Assembly (NCBI GenBank): GCA_003024985.2
Contig: PXIH01S0061989.1
Length of the DNA stretch: 14,077 nucleotides
Reading direction: 5' to 3' (one strand)
Origin: Euperipatoides rowelli
Lineage: Eukaryota > Onychophora > Udeonychophora > Euonychophora > Peripatopsidae
Part shown: in pieces, positions 1 to 8,202 of the stretch
How the letters are laid out: every line of letters begins with the position of its first letter
How positions within the stretch are numbered: position 1 is the first letter of the stretch
Notes under the pieces: model-generated
Told to the model about the DNA's origin: nothing
Databases searched by the model: none
Seen by the model: only the letters and a program-made list of their open reading frames with translations
Made by a program: the position numbers and the translations under genes

Positions 1-640
1 CTGAACTTTTTATTTTAAAACAAAGATTAAAAACTTACAATTCAAAGTTCAATAATGGAAGATTATGATGGAGAAATAATAGCTTTTCAACATCTCAAGT
101 TTATTCTGTTGTACGTATTACAGTATAAGATTGTAACAAGTTGCTATTAAATTCAAATCCCACACTTTAAGAACGCTGCATAGTTTGCCTTTGTTAAGAA
201 TCTTCATTTAGATTTCAAAGGCTTTTCATTTATTTAAGAGTAGAGTAAATAATACTTATAATAATTAGGTCAGCCCTAGACACAACATGTAATGGCACTA
301 TGTTAAATGCTCAGTATAAACACTTATGTCAAAGGTTAAATCTACATTAAGATTAGCTTAGTTACAATGTGAATCATTCACGAGATAAACTCCATATTCC
401 ATAACTTCACGGGCTGTAATATTGAGAGTTTGTTGACAAGCAACAAAAAACCCCAAAACAAAGCACGAACTGAGCAAGCCTAAAAATTGCACAAACTACC
501 CTCAACATCTTTCAAAATCAAATGAGACTTCAACCATAGTATACTGTGTACTAGATGGCTCAACTGACCAAACATTTTTTTAATTAATTGACAGTTATAA
601 ATTACATTTATCAAAGTTGTTAGCTATTGAATAATTTTGC
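1..640. other. AT-rich non-coding stretch, nothing recognised
   Basis: No ORF of useful length, RNA gene or known transposon end was recognised on either strand. The sequence is plain AT-rich intergenic or intronic DNA with short A and T runs. The only structure lies in the following interval, where a microsatellite begins. Confidence 0.5.

Positions 641-685
<45 letters not shown>
641..685. repeat. (TAT)n microsatellite, about 15 units
   Basis: An uninterrupted run of the trinucleotide TAT/ATT extends for about 45 bp. The perfect periodicity suggests that the tract is active in replication slippage and is likely to vary in length between individuals. Confidence 0.95.
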
Positions 686-686
<1 letters not shown>

Positions 687-824
687 AATAGTAACAGTAC
701 AAAACTAGAGTACATTATTTTGTTTTATAACTTATTTTACATACAATAAATAATAGCTTTATTACAAAAGAGTTGTATAAAAATAAATTTAACTTCCATT
801 AAAAAAAAAATATCGTGAGAAAAA

Positions 825-840
825 AAGACTCACGAGTCTT
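825..840. repeat. Short perfect inverted repeat
   Basis: AAGACTC and GAGTCTT flank a 2-base AC spacer, so the 16 bp can form a perfect 7-bp stem. It follows an A run. No gene ends here, so it is not called a terminator; it may be chance. Confidence 0.5.
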
Positions 841-923
841 GATAAAGAAATCTTTTTGTAAGCAATTTTTTGTGTGTTCTAGTGTCTTTTATATATAAAA
901 TAGTTTACAGTATGTAATATACN

Positions 924-1597
924 GAAATAATCCATTTTTGATCGATTTTGATAATTTTGATCTAACTTCCGGAAAATCTACCGTAATGACAAAAATATAT
1001 GTGCAGATGTTAAAAACGTGGTAAAAAGTGAATAATACTTTTCAATCTTTAACTGCTTCTGACTTTAGTTAGTATTTTATTAGGCCTAATGGAAGCATGG
1101 AATTATGAACTTTTCAAGTGCATAGTGCCTGCTGATTGGTTAACAGATGATTAACAGTATGGTGGATGTAAATTCTGTTAAAATTATCAAAATTGATCAA
1201 AAAAGGATTATTTCACCCCTTCATCATCATAGAGTTGCGGCATAGTGGGTTTAATATGTAGTAGCAGTTAGGGTTCAGGTTTAGGGCAGGGTTAGAACTG
1301 TAAATAATAAAATAAAGCTGCTATCCATCTTGATCATTTGACTAAAAGCTCATAAAACTTTGCTTCCGCTAGGTCTGAGTTGTATTTTCAGAATTGGCTA
1401 AATACAGGCGGTATAAGCCAGATTCGACCGCATTTTTGACATCTGCGCATATATTTTTGTCATTGAGAAAGTGCTATTAAAATTCTCGAAATTGATTGAA
1501 AAAAGGATTATTTCACACCTTCATCATCATAGGGTTGGGGCATAGTGGGTTTTAATACAAAGTTGGGGTAAGGTTAGGACTATAAATAAAAAAATTA
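924..1597. repeat. Composite cluster of interspersed repeat family A
   Basis: This block holds several partial copies of one repeat family. An arm at 924-959 (GAAATAATCC, then GATCGATTTTGATAATTTT) reappears inverted at 1180-1214. The segment 986-1018, with ATGACAAAAATATATGTGC, reappears inverted at 1428-1463. Separately, 1175-1313 is repeated directly at 1474-1595, with the shared AAAAGGATTATTTCAC starting exactly 300 bp apart (1201 and 1501). Further copies lie at 2980-3117 and 5988-6345. No transposase-like ORF is visible, so this looks like a non-autonomous element or nested insertions. The class is not known; inverted arms would suit a MITE, but no target duplication was found. Confidence 0.75.
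1266..1292 (+). repeat. Degenerate telomere-like TTAGGG motifs inside family A
   Basis: The segment contains TTAGGG, TTCAGG, TTTAGGG and CAGGG close together. A matching complement (CCCTGAACCCTAAC) lies at 6019-6033, and shorter versions are near 1570 and 6240. Because the motif recurs with the repeat family, it is best read as part of that repeat and not as a relic of a chromosome end. Confidence 0.5.
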
Positions 1598-1804
1598 ACA
1601 TGACTAAATATATGGATTGAATATTAATTTATATCGGCCTGTTTCTAACCTCTCGTTTATTTTCATCATTGTATATTTCTGAAATATTGTATTTGAACAA
1701 AAAAATACTAAAATAAATTTTATTAGACTTACCCTAATCTTTTCCTCATTATTGAGTAATTTTAAATTAATATTTTTATTATTACTTTCAAAATAACTTC
1801 TGAA

Positions 1805-1830
1805 CAGGACCGGCTCTATAGGCCACAAAA
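1805..1830 (+). mobile_element. Possible DNA-transposon terminus (CAGGACCGGCT type)
   Basis: The sequence CAGGACCGGCTCTATAGGCC resembles the CAGGGCCGG-type terminal inverted repeats found in many animal non-autonomous DNA transposons. It leads into a G-rich then C-rich segment. The opposite end and a target-site duplication were not found, so this is a resemblance only. Confidence 0.3.
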
Positions 1831-1841
1831 CACCGCAATGA

Positions 1842-1874
1842 GGGGATGGGGGGAGGGGTGACCCCCCCCCCCCC
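1842..1874. repeat. G-rich run followed by a C13 homopolymer
   Basis: Four G blocks (4, 6, 4 and shorter) at 1842-1859 are followed after a short junction by thirteen C residues at 1862-1874. The two runs can pair with each other, and the G blocks could form a quadruplex. Both are striking against the AT-rich background. Homopolymer length here is prone to sequencing error. Confidence 0.8.
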
Positions 1875-2096
1875 AAATAAAAAAAATCAGCGGACAGTAG
1901 CAGTACACACACACAAAAAAAAGATTGCAACTTAGTAAGATGATCTTACTGATCTTTGTGTCAATAAATGCAGTTATGTTGCAAATTTTGCTTTATTTAT
2001 TTCGATCGCAAGTTTAAATTAAAAAATAATATTAAACTGTAATTAGGTCTAAATAAAGCTTATCAAACTTTGCAGAGGACCTTTAATTCTCATGCA

Positions 2097-2112
2097 GGGG
2101 GTGGGGGGGGGG
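2097..2112. repeat. G homopolymer tract
   Basis: A nearly pure G run interrupted by a single T lies in a TGCAGGGGG context. Similar CTGCAGGGG and ATGCAGGGG strings recur at 2092 and 2243, suggesting that the nearby sequence is made of related repeat pieces. Confidence 0.7.
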
Positions 2113-2190
2113 CAGAATATGTAGAACCAGGCTTGCTTCTAAATTTGCTATTTTTTTAATATTGCTCATCCTAAAAGGCATCATAAAAAT

Positions 2191-2236
2191 GCCCCCCTAC
2201 CCCCAACTTACACATTTAAGGGGGGGAAGGGGGGAT
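2191..2236. repeat. C-run / G-run inverted repeat
   Basis: CCCCCCTACCCCC at 2192-2204 faces GGGGGGGAAGGGGGG at 2220-2234 across a roughly 15-base AT-rich spacer. The two can form a strong GC stem of about 13 bp. It may be an internal or terminal part of a decayed DNA transposon; nothing indicates a transcription terminator. Confidence 0.7.
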
Positions 2237-2341
2237 GTATACCTGCAGGGGATAAAAATTCAAAATTTTGAAATTTATTGTTTATGAATCTCTGATGTTT
2301 TGTGTGTAANAGTAAATTAAAAACCCAATTAGAAATAAATA

Positions 2342-2420
2342 AAATTACTCGGCTGAGTACCTTTCATAGGGCACTCGGTACCCAGTACCCGGAATTATTT
2401 AGGACAGGGTGCATCACTAA
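2342..2420 (-). mobile_element. hAT-like terminus (TAGTGATGCACCC type), partial
   Basis: Read on the minus strand, the end at 2420 starts TAGTGATGCACCC and is followed by repeated GGTAC/CCGGGTA motifs. This resembles the widespread animal hAT ends of the form CAGxGATGCACCGA with internal CGGTA motifs. The plus-strand view shows ACTCGGTACCCAGTACCCGG. No transposase sequence or second terminus was found, so only one decayed end is supported. Confidence 0.45.
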
Positions 2421-2435
2421 TATGTACATAATATA

Positions 2436-2570
2436 CAGAGATGGTTAAGTTGCTTTTTAAAAGTAACTAAGTACAAGTTACTATTACTTCCAACAAAAGT
2501 AACTAATTACAAGAAAAATTACTTCAAGAAAAAAATTAACCAGTTACAGTTACAATTACAAGAATTTTCT
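2436..2570 (+). mobile_element. hAT-like terminus (CAGAGATGG..AAGT..GTAACTAA type)
   Basis: CAGAGATGGTTAAGTTGC is followed by many GTAACTA, AAGTTAC and CAGTTAC motifs. This matches the general look of a common non-autonomous hAT group whose ends read CAGxGATGGGxAAGTTAC and are rich in GTAAC/GTTAC. The far end was not located and no transposase is present. The sequence is AT-shifted and therefore old. Confidence 0.5.
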
Positions 2571-2851
2571 CAATCCCAATCAAGAATTTTAAAGTTTTAA
2601 AATTATTATTATTATTATATTTTTTTTTTTTGGTTTAATGAAATACTGTTTATTTTTATATTATTTATTTATTTGGTATGTAAGTCAAAGTCTTTTCTAC
2701 AATTGTGCCTAAAAATTAGTTCTAATTTTTTCCATTCATTTTTATTTTAGCATAATCCGATCAGAGTCAAGAAATCTTTATTTAAGCATAAATGTTTGTA
2801 TAGAACTAAATAATAATTAATTAAATAAAATTGTAGTCATACAAGCTACAC

Positions 2852-2930
2852 CAGTGTTTCCTAAACTTTTTTGACCGCGGCCCGGTACGAGGTTTTAAAT
2901 TTTTTCGCGACCCACCTTATGAAAAAAAAA
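2852..2930 (+). mobile_element. hAT-like terminus (CAGTGTTTCCTAAACTTTTT type), partial
   Basis: CAGTGTTTCCTAAACTTTTT followed by GACCGCGGCCCGGTACGAGG and a CGCGACCCACC motif is the characteristic 5' end of a large animal hAT group, in which the terminal repeat reads CAGTGTTTCCCAAAC. The expected inverted partner (GTTTGGGAAACACTG) is not found downstream. The copy therefore seems truncated before the N at 2979, where a family A repeat begins. Confidence 0.65.
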
Positions 2931-2979
2931 CATTTATTTACAAAACAAATTTTATTTTTTAATAAAAATCAAGTTATTN

Positions 2980-3120
2980 AACCCTAGGATAACCTAGAGG
3001 TGAAATAATCCTTTTTTTGATCGATTTTGATAATTTTGAGCAACTTCTGGCACTTCTTCCGTATATGATAAAAATAGATGTGCAGAGGTTAAAAATGCAG
3101 AAAAAGGGACTTATTGTTGC
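2980..3120 (+). repeat. Interspersed repeat family A, copy 2
   Basis: This begins AACCCTAGGATAACCTAGAG directly after an N and continues with GATCGATTTTGATAATTTT, AACTTCTGG and ATGTGCAGAGGTTAAAAATG. The first ~70 bases are nearly identical to 6062-6134, and the rest is colinear with 924-1020, so this copy bridges the two partial versions and helps define the family's order. Confidence 0.85.
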
Positions 3121-3317
3121 CTGTTTTTAGACAATCCTGAGTAAACTAGTAGAGGGTCAGTCCTACGATGCATTGTGACCAGAAGTAGTATTTTTTTGGG
3201 CATGTTAGGGGTGTGACGTAATCAATTCTTGTCTAGAATATCATCATCGATCAATCAAATGACTTTTTGACTGGATGTTGCATCATATTAATGTGCATTA
3301 TGGGTTTAAAGGTTTGA

Positions 3318-3356
3318 CATGGAAATTACCAAATACTCATGGAAATTACCGAATGG
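3318..3356 (+). repeat. Two-copy 20-bp tandem repeat
   Basis: CATGGAAATTACCAAATACT is followed immediately by CATGGAAATTACCGAATGG. The two units differ at only a few positions. No gene context is visible. Confidence 0.9.
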
Positions 3357-3359
3357 CCA

Positions 3360-3545
3360 CCGAAAAAAATGAATGAAAAGATGAGACAAAAAGAATAAAA
3401 GGTGAAGTCAAAGAAAAATAAAAAGTTAGAGAGACAAATAAATACAAATAAAGGAGAAGCAAAGGAAGAATGAATAGATAAAAAGGCAAAGGAATAATGA
3501 ATAAGTGGTAGATAAAAATGGAGGCCACAAGAAAAGATTGAGAGC
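3360..3545. repeat. Purine-rich (A/G) low-complexity stretch
   Basis: About 185 bp of the plus strand is almost entirely A and G, made of AAAGAA, AAAGG and GAAGAATGAATA-like words. The minus strand is open for 60 codons here only because the complement is T/C-rich, giving a Leu/Phe/Ser string. It is treated as non-coding. Such purine/pyrimidine tracts can adopt triplex structures. Confidence 0.8.
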
Positions 3546-3559
3546 GAAATTAGTGTTTT

Positions 3560-4430
3560 TTATTTTTATAAGTCAGAAATTTTATGTAAGAAATGAACGC
3601 AGAATTAATTTAATATACTTATAACTAGTTTATTATCTATTTACCTTTACAAAACAAAATAGTTAAATATGAAAGTGTGTATGTGTGTTGTGGGAGAGAG
3701 GGGGAGGAGATGATTGCTTTTAAAATTTCACTATACTTCTGAACATTTAAAAAAAATCAAAATATGTCTTAAATTTAATTAAGCATGCACAGTAAAGATA
3801 GGAAGCAGGAAATGCAACTTCGTGCTTTCTCTTTTGCTTCAATATAATAACAGATGGAATAGATTAATAAATTACCAATTGGTGAACATGAGTCACATGA
3901 TTTGAATAATTAAATTGACAGCTTATTCTTGACGAAATGGTTTGCAAAATCGGCAAAAATTTGTATATCCTATTGCAATAGAAATTCATTGTAAACAATC
4001 TAAAAACTTACCATTATCAACTTTTATTTATCAAAAATGATATATTAAAAAAGTAAAGACCATAAATTAGAATATCGCAAAATTGCACAAGGTTAAAAAC
4101 ATTTAAGAGCAGCTTCTTCAAAGTCTTTGTATTTCACATGTAAAAAATGTTTCTCAGGTTCAAAGACTATAGTGATTTACTCTTAATTTATTTTTTATAC
4201 TTTAAAATGTTAATAAAAAAATGTTTGGCCTTCTATGCTTAATTGTGGTTGCGCTTTTACTATTCCATCAGTGTTCTCTTTACCATAAGTTATGTATTAA
4301 AGTGCAATGAAATATTGACGAGAAGAAAAATTCTTACCAATATTCTCATCTCGTGAAAATTTTAATCCATGAAATTATTATTATTTTATTTAAAAAGTAT
4401 TTTATTAAACAAAAATACATAATTATAACA
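3560..4430. other. AT-rich non-coding stretch, nothing recognised
   Basis: The region contains a short TG-rich patch followed by GAGAGAGGGGGAGGAG near 3676-3708, and otherwise unremarkable AT-rich DNA. No RNA gene, transposon end or conserved coding segment was recognised on either strand. Confidence 0.5.
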
Positions 4431-4504
4431 AAAACAATAATAATAATAATATACAGAAGAATAATACGTAATTATAACAGCAATAATAATAATAATAATA
4501 ATAA
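4431..4504. repeat. Interrupted (AAT)n microsatellite
   Basis: Two AAT blocks, at about 4431-4450 and 4481-4504, are separated by roughly 30 bp of AT-rich sequence. An open frame over this region encodes only Ile and Asn runs and is not considered a gene. Confidence 0.9.
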
Positions 4505-5440
4505 TGTGAAAAAGGGAATCCTGCTTGTATTAGCATGAAGTTAATCAAAATTGTGGCTACGTTCGCAGTGAACGTAAAATAATGTTAGGCTTTATAATAA
4601 AAAACACCAATATAAACTTCAAAATTGTCTTTATTTAGTATAATAATAAAATCAACTATATAATTATATTCTTTTATTTTAAAAATGTCCATTCTATTTG
4701 AGACAAACTTCTAGGTTTGAAAGACTTGATTATCCTGAACTCAAATGATATATTTATAAAATAGATTTCATAAATTAAACCTCATTGATAATTTCTATAT
4801 ATTCCAATGTTATAATATTTTAAAATTGTTCAAAACAAAATTTTATTAACAGAAAGATAAAAATGTGTCATAATTTTCATCCAGATTACAGAAAACGATA
4901 ATCTCATTTTAGTGTGTTAAATGATTTCATTATAAAATATTTAAATATATTTTTAAACTGCAAAAAAATTGAACTTATTAAAGAAAAAAAAAATTTAAAT
5001 TAGTGTAATTACATCACATCTAATCTCCATAATCTAGTCACATGACATTTACAAAAAAAGGATCATAATGATAAAGCTCAACCAATCAAAAACCTGACAT
5101 TAAACTGTCTCGTGATGGAAATTTGAAATCAAATAGAATGATGTCTTATTCAAATAAAGCTGGAGATTGTAAGAATTCTAATTATCAAAAAAATTTAAAT
5201 AAAATGCAGACAAAAAAAAATACATAAATAGACAAGTTGTGTTGATGAAATATCTTAGAATATTAAATTTAAATTCAGCTTCTACAATCTTAATTTAAAA
5301 AAAAATAATTATTAAAAAAAAAAAAAGCTGACTGCTTAGAGCAAATCATTCAATATTGGTAATAACAGGCATGATCGATCATATATCAATAAACAATATT
5401 TGAAAAATAAAAAGGTGCTAACTAGTTTACGTTTTATATG
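4505..5440. other. AT-rich non-coding stretch, nothing recognised
   Basis: Strongly AT-rich sequence with several A homopolymers (for example near 4983, 5210 and 5298). A weak 8-bp inverted pair, AGATTGTA near 5164 and TACAATCT near 5283, is too short to interpret. No gene or transposon end was recognised. Confidence 0.5.
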
Positions 5441-5446
5441 ATGTGT

Positions 5447-5490
5447 ATACGCTATAAATAATTTTATTTAATAAATAATATACAGCGTAT
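5447..5490. repeat. 44-bp imperfect palindrome
   Basis: ATACGCTATAAATAATTT is matched in inverted orientation by AAATAATATACAGCGTAT, with about 16 of 18 positions pairing around an 8-base AT loop. The ATACGCT/AGCGTAT ends are perfect. It could be a small foldback or a decayed MITE, but no duplication flanks it. Confidence 0.8.
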
Positions 5491-5494
5491 TAAT

Positions 5495-5985
5495 CAGTGA
5501 GTTTAAATAAGTAAATATAGATTGATTATGTACAATCTTAGCTGCTAAATCCATCTAAATCCTCTATTGTTGGGCAGCAAATCTCACAGTCTTAATAAAA
5601 ACCGTATGATAGCAAATCGTGATTTTTTTTAAATTTTATTTCCCTAGCTGTTTAATAAGTAAAATATTGGGAAAATAAAACTTTAAATTTAATTAGAGCG
5701 ATTTTACATCAATAAACAAAGAATACCTTTTTTTAAAAAAAAACACTTTACAATTACCGTACTTTAATTAAAAACAAAAAACATTTTTAACCTTGACATC
5801 TTTACTTAAAAACTTCCTTTGTTTAACATTGTATTAGGATTAGGATTATATATTTTATCTGGAACTTCATCTTGCCATGCGATTCTAGTTCTGTAGAAAT
5901 AAATAAAATAACAAATAGTAAACATGACATGAGCGTCTAGAACGGGCGACAATAAGACCCAATTTACTGTATGGATTGCAGCATT
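5495..5985. other. AT-rich non-coding stretch, nothing recognised
   Basis: No coding, RNA or mobile-element signature was recognised. The stretch ends where a family A repeat starts. Confidence 0.45.
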
Positions 5986-5987
5986 AT

Positions 5988-6345
5988 TTTTAAATTTACA
6001 GTCCTAACTTTACCGTAACCCTGAACCCTAACTCCTACTATGTGTTAAACCCACTATCCCCCAACCCTAGGATAACCTAGAGGTGAAATAATCCTTTTTT
6101 TGATCGATTTTGATAATTTTGAGCAACTTCTGGCNGATCTAGATAATTTCAACTTACTACCATCAGCAATATTGGTGGACAGATAAAGGAATCAGACTCT
6201 AATTTTAGTATATTTTCTTTACAGTCCTAACCTTAACATAACCCTGAACCTTAGGATAATCTAGAGGTGAAATACTATTTTGCTGAGCGCCGATCTAGAT
6301 AATTTCAACTTACTACCGTCAGCCCTATTGGTGGGCAGATAACAG
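5988..6345 (+). repeat. Interspersed repeat family A, doubled module
   Basis: Two successive units share the same order. Unit 1 has TTTACAGTCCTAAC at 5996, CCCTGAACC, GGATAACCTAGAGGTGAAAT at 6070, and after the N at 6135 GATCTAGATAATTTCAACTT. Unit 2 has TTTACAGTCCTAAC near 6219, CCCTGAACC, GGATAATCTAGAGGTGAAAT at 6255 and GATCTAGATAATTTCAACTT at 6291. Unit 2 lacks most of the middle and the GATCGATTTTGATAATTTT segment. Unit 1 upstream of 6070 is the reverse complement of 1201-1313. The ATTGGTGGxCAGATAA end also matches 1133-1155. No transposase is visible. Confidence 0.8.
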
Positions 6346-6349
6346 TATC

Positions 6350-6900
6350 TGACCAAGATTTCTTGAAATTTTTTTTTAAAAAAAATACACTAATCAAATA
6401 ATACATTAATTAAAAATATTGCTTTGTTATGACTATCTAAAGCAAAAAATTATTTAAGAAAAATTTAATATTTCTAAGTTTCTAAAATGTACTGAATGTA
6501 ATCGCTAAAAGTAAATAAATTAAAATCAAGACAGTAAATTAAAATTATTGCTAATCTGAATACCGGTATGCCTAAGAAGATTCAAAGATTAGATGAAGAG
6601 GTCCTTTAAGTTGATAAATTTTATTTTTTAGAAAGGCAAGGTTTTCAAATGAGTGAAATATTGCCCTCTGACAGCTTTGGCTACTTTTTATTTTTTTAAA
6701 AACAGATTAAAGTTAAGGAAATAGCAAATCTTCTGAATTATCTAAACTTTATCCTTCCATAATTAAAGTAAAGCCTTAATGAAAATGCAAAGTCTGTAAT
6801 TATGAAATGAACTGCCAATTGAGATTGTCACTTCCTTTAATCTAAAGTCTTGATGTTTTTTTTTTAAATATTATTNAAATAAATGAATAATCGTTAAAAT
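6350..6900. other. AT-rich non-coding stretch, nothing recognised
   Basis: The region contains homopolymer A/T runs and an N at 6876. No gene, RNA or clear transposon end was recognised before the hAT-like segment that ends at 7131. Confidence 0.45.
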
Positions 6901-7131
6901 TGTTTAAAATAATGCGACATTTAAATAAATAGTATTATTTTTCTTGAACATTAACTTTCCAGACACTGAATAATTGCACAAATTAATAAGCGTTTTACGT
7001 AAATGGTGCGCCTGTGCATAAAGTGATGTAAAGTGATGCAATATTAGATACCGTAATTGGCTGGGCCTGAGACGCACAAATAATTGCTTAGGGTCGCATG
7101 AGGCCATCGGGCTGCAAGTTTGACACACCTG
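6900..7131 (-). mobile_element. hAT-like terminal fragment (CAGGTGTGTCAAACTTG end)
   Basis: Read on the minus strand, the fragment starts at 7131 with CAGGTGTGTCAAACTTGC, then GCCTCATGCGACCC and CAGGCCC. This resembles the widespread animal hAT ends of the type CAGGGGTGTCAAACTCGCGGCCC. The left limit is uncertain; about 7000 is the last GC-richer part. A 74-codon minus-strand frame across it (6904-7128) has no transposase features, and non-coding ends of this kind are often open by chance. The other terminus was not found. Confidence 0.5.
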
Positions 7132-7430
7132 AGGTAAGACAATAACTTTGTAATTTTACATGTAGCTTAATACTTAATATTTTTTATTGATGATGTTGGT
7201 ATTATTGATTATAATTTCTGCCTTAGATGGTGTTCTCCAGGTATATTATTGCTTGTATGTTGTTGTAGGAGTAAAAAAAACCTTTCACTCCTACAACAAC
7301 ATACAAGTAATATTATACCTTGAAAACACCATCTATGGCAGAAATTCTAATTGGTAAATACCATCTTCATCATCATCGATAAGAAATCATTAAGTATTAC
7401 ATGCAAAAATATAAAGCTATTGTCTTACCT
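7132..7430. repeat. Long near-palindrome, two ~140-bp arms with a 14-bp spacer
   Basis: The left arm (7132-7272, AGGTAAGACAATA inward to TACAACAACATACAAG complement) and right arm (7287-7430, ACTCCTACAACAACATAC outward to TATTGTCTTACCT) pair over their whole length. Identity is roughly 80-85% by eye, with a few small indels. The best-matched part is the inner ~25 bp next to the spacer. Transcription across it would give a ~300-nt hairpin RNA. It may be a foldback/MITE-type element or a hairpin-RNA locus. No ORF is present. The outer ends are flush with the hAT-like terminus on the left. Confidence 0.9.
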
Positions 7431-8200
7431 ACTTATGTATCCTGATTAAAATTTTTGTACTGACCTGTTTGGTTAACTAGATATAAGACTACTGGGTCTA
7501 AATGTTGATTGATTAAATAAATAAATTGTGAAGCTGTTGGCCATCAAACATTTTGAAATAAAGCATGTGTAAGATCTACTGAGAAATCTTCAAAATAATC
7601 GACCACTAGGGAAAATGACCAATCCTAAGAAGAAAAATTTTTTTGATTGTTATAGACAGGATAGTTTTTATTATACTAGCTGGTAACAAGAAGCAAAAGA
7701 TGGAAACCAGAGGGCTATTGTAGACGATAATAAAAAAAATAAAAAGTATAATAAATAAGACTATGTCAGATAAAATACAGTTAATTATAGATTGAAAAAT
7801 AAAGTTAGCAGAAATTAAAAATGGCAACTATTTACAATAACAGTAAGTTACTTCCTTATTGTATATCAGTGTNATCTTGTTATCTTATAATATAAAAGTT
7901 ATTTATCAAAAATATCAATTCCATTGTTTTACTTGTTATAATGAACTGCCAGATGGAATTGGAAGATATAATAACTAAAGGAGCATATAAAAGCTGCACC
8001 TGATATAACGACATTAGATGGCATGACTTTATACAGTTAAGTTGTATTTTCCTACAGTCAGAAATGCTTTTAAAAACTTAATAAAATGAGGTAAATGAGG
8101 CTGGCAATGTGAAATTAAACCTCAAGTTAATTTGACAAAAAAAAAATAAGGAAGGGGTAGGGGAGTTTCTATATAACATAAATCATAGTCTTTTCTCTTC
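7431..8200. other. AT-rich non-coding stretch, nothing recognised
   Basis: An open minus-strand frame of 73 codons at 7606-7827 is dominated by Ile, Phe, Leu and Ser and reads as chance in AT-rich DNA. A short GGGGTAGGGGAG patch lies at 8155-8165. Nothing else was recognised. Confidence 0.45.
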
Positions 8201-8202
8201 AG

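Noticed and set aside
1266-1292. Interstitial telomere or former chromosome end
   Set aside because: The TTAGGG-like words are imperfect and travel with family A copies, so they belong to that repeat.
1604-1930. Minus-strand 108-codon open frame
   Set aside because: It covers the C13/G-rich tract and AT-rich flanks. The product is a string of Cys/Leu/Pro/Gly runs from homopolymers, without any domain.
3212-3228. CRE-like promoter element in GTGACGTAATC
   Set aside because: A single short match without a downstream gene or TATA context is expected by chance.
3346-3528. Minus-strand 60-codon frame rich in Leu, Phe and Ser
   Set aside because: It is the complement of a purine-rich low-complexity stretch; the apparent hydrophobic protein is a composition effect.
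4353-4538. Plus-strand 61-codon frame with Ile and Asn runs
   Set aside because: It translates an AAT microsatellite and flanking AT-rich DNA.
6904-7128. Minus-strand 74-codon frame as a gene
   Set aside because: It begins inside the hAT-like terminal sequence, and its first residues are simply the translated terminal repeat. No transposase motif is present.
7606-7827. Minus-strand 73-codon hydrophobic frame
   Set aside because: The Ile/Phe/Leu-rich translation is expected from AT-rich DNA. There is no initiation context, conserved motif or supporting neighbour.
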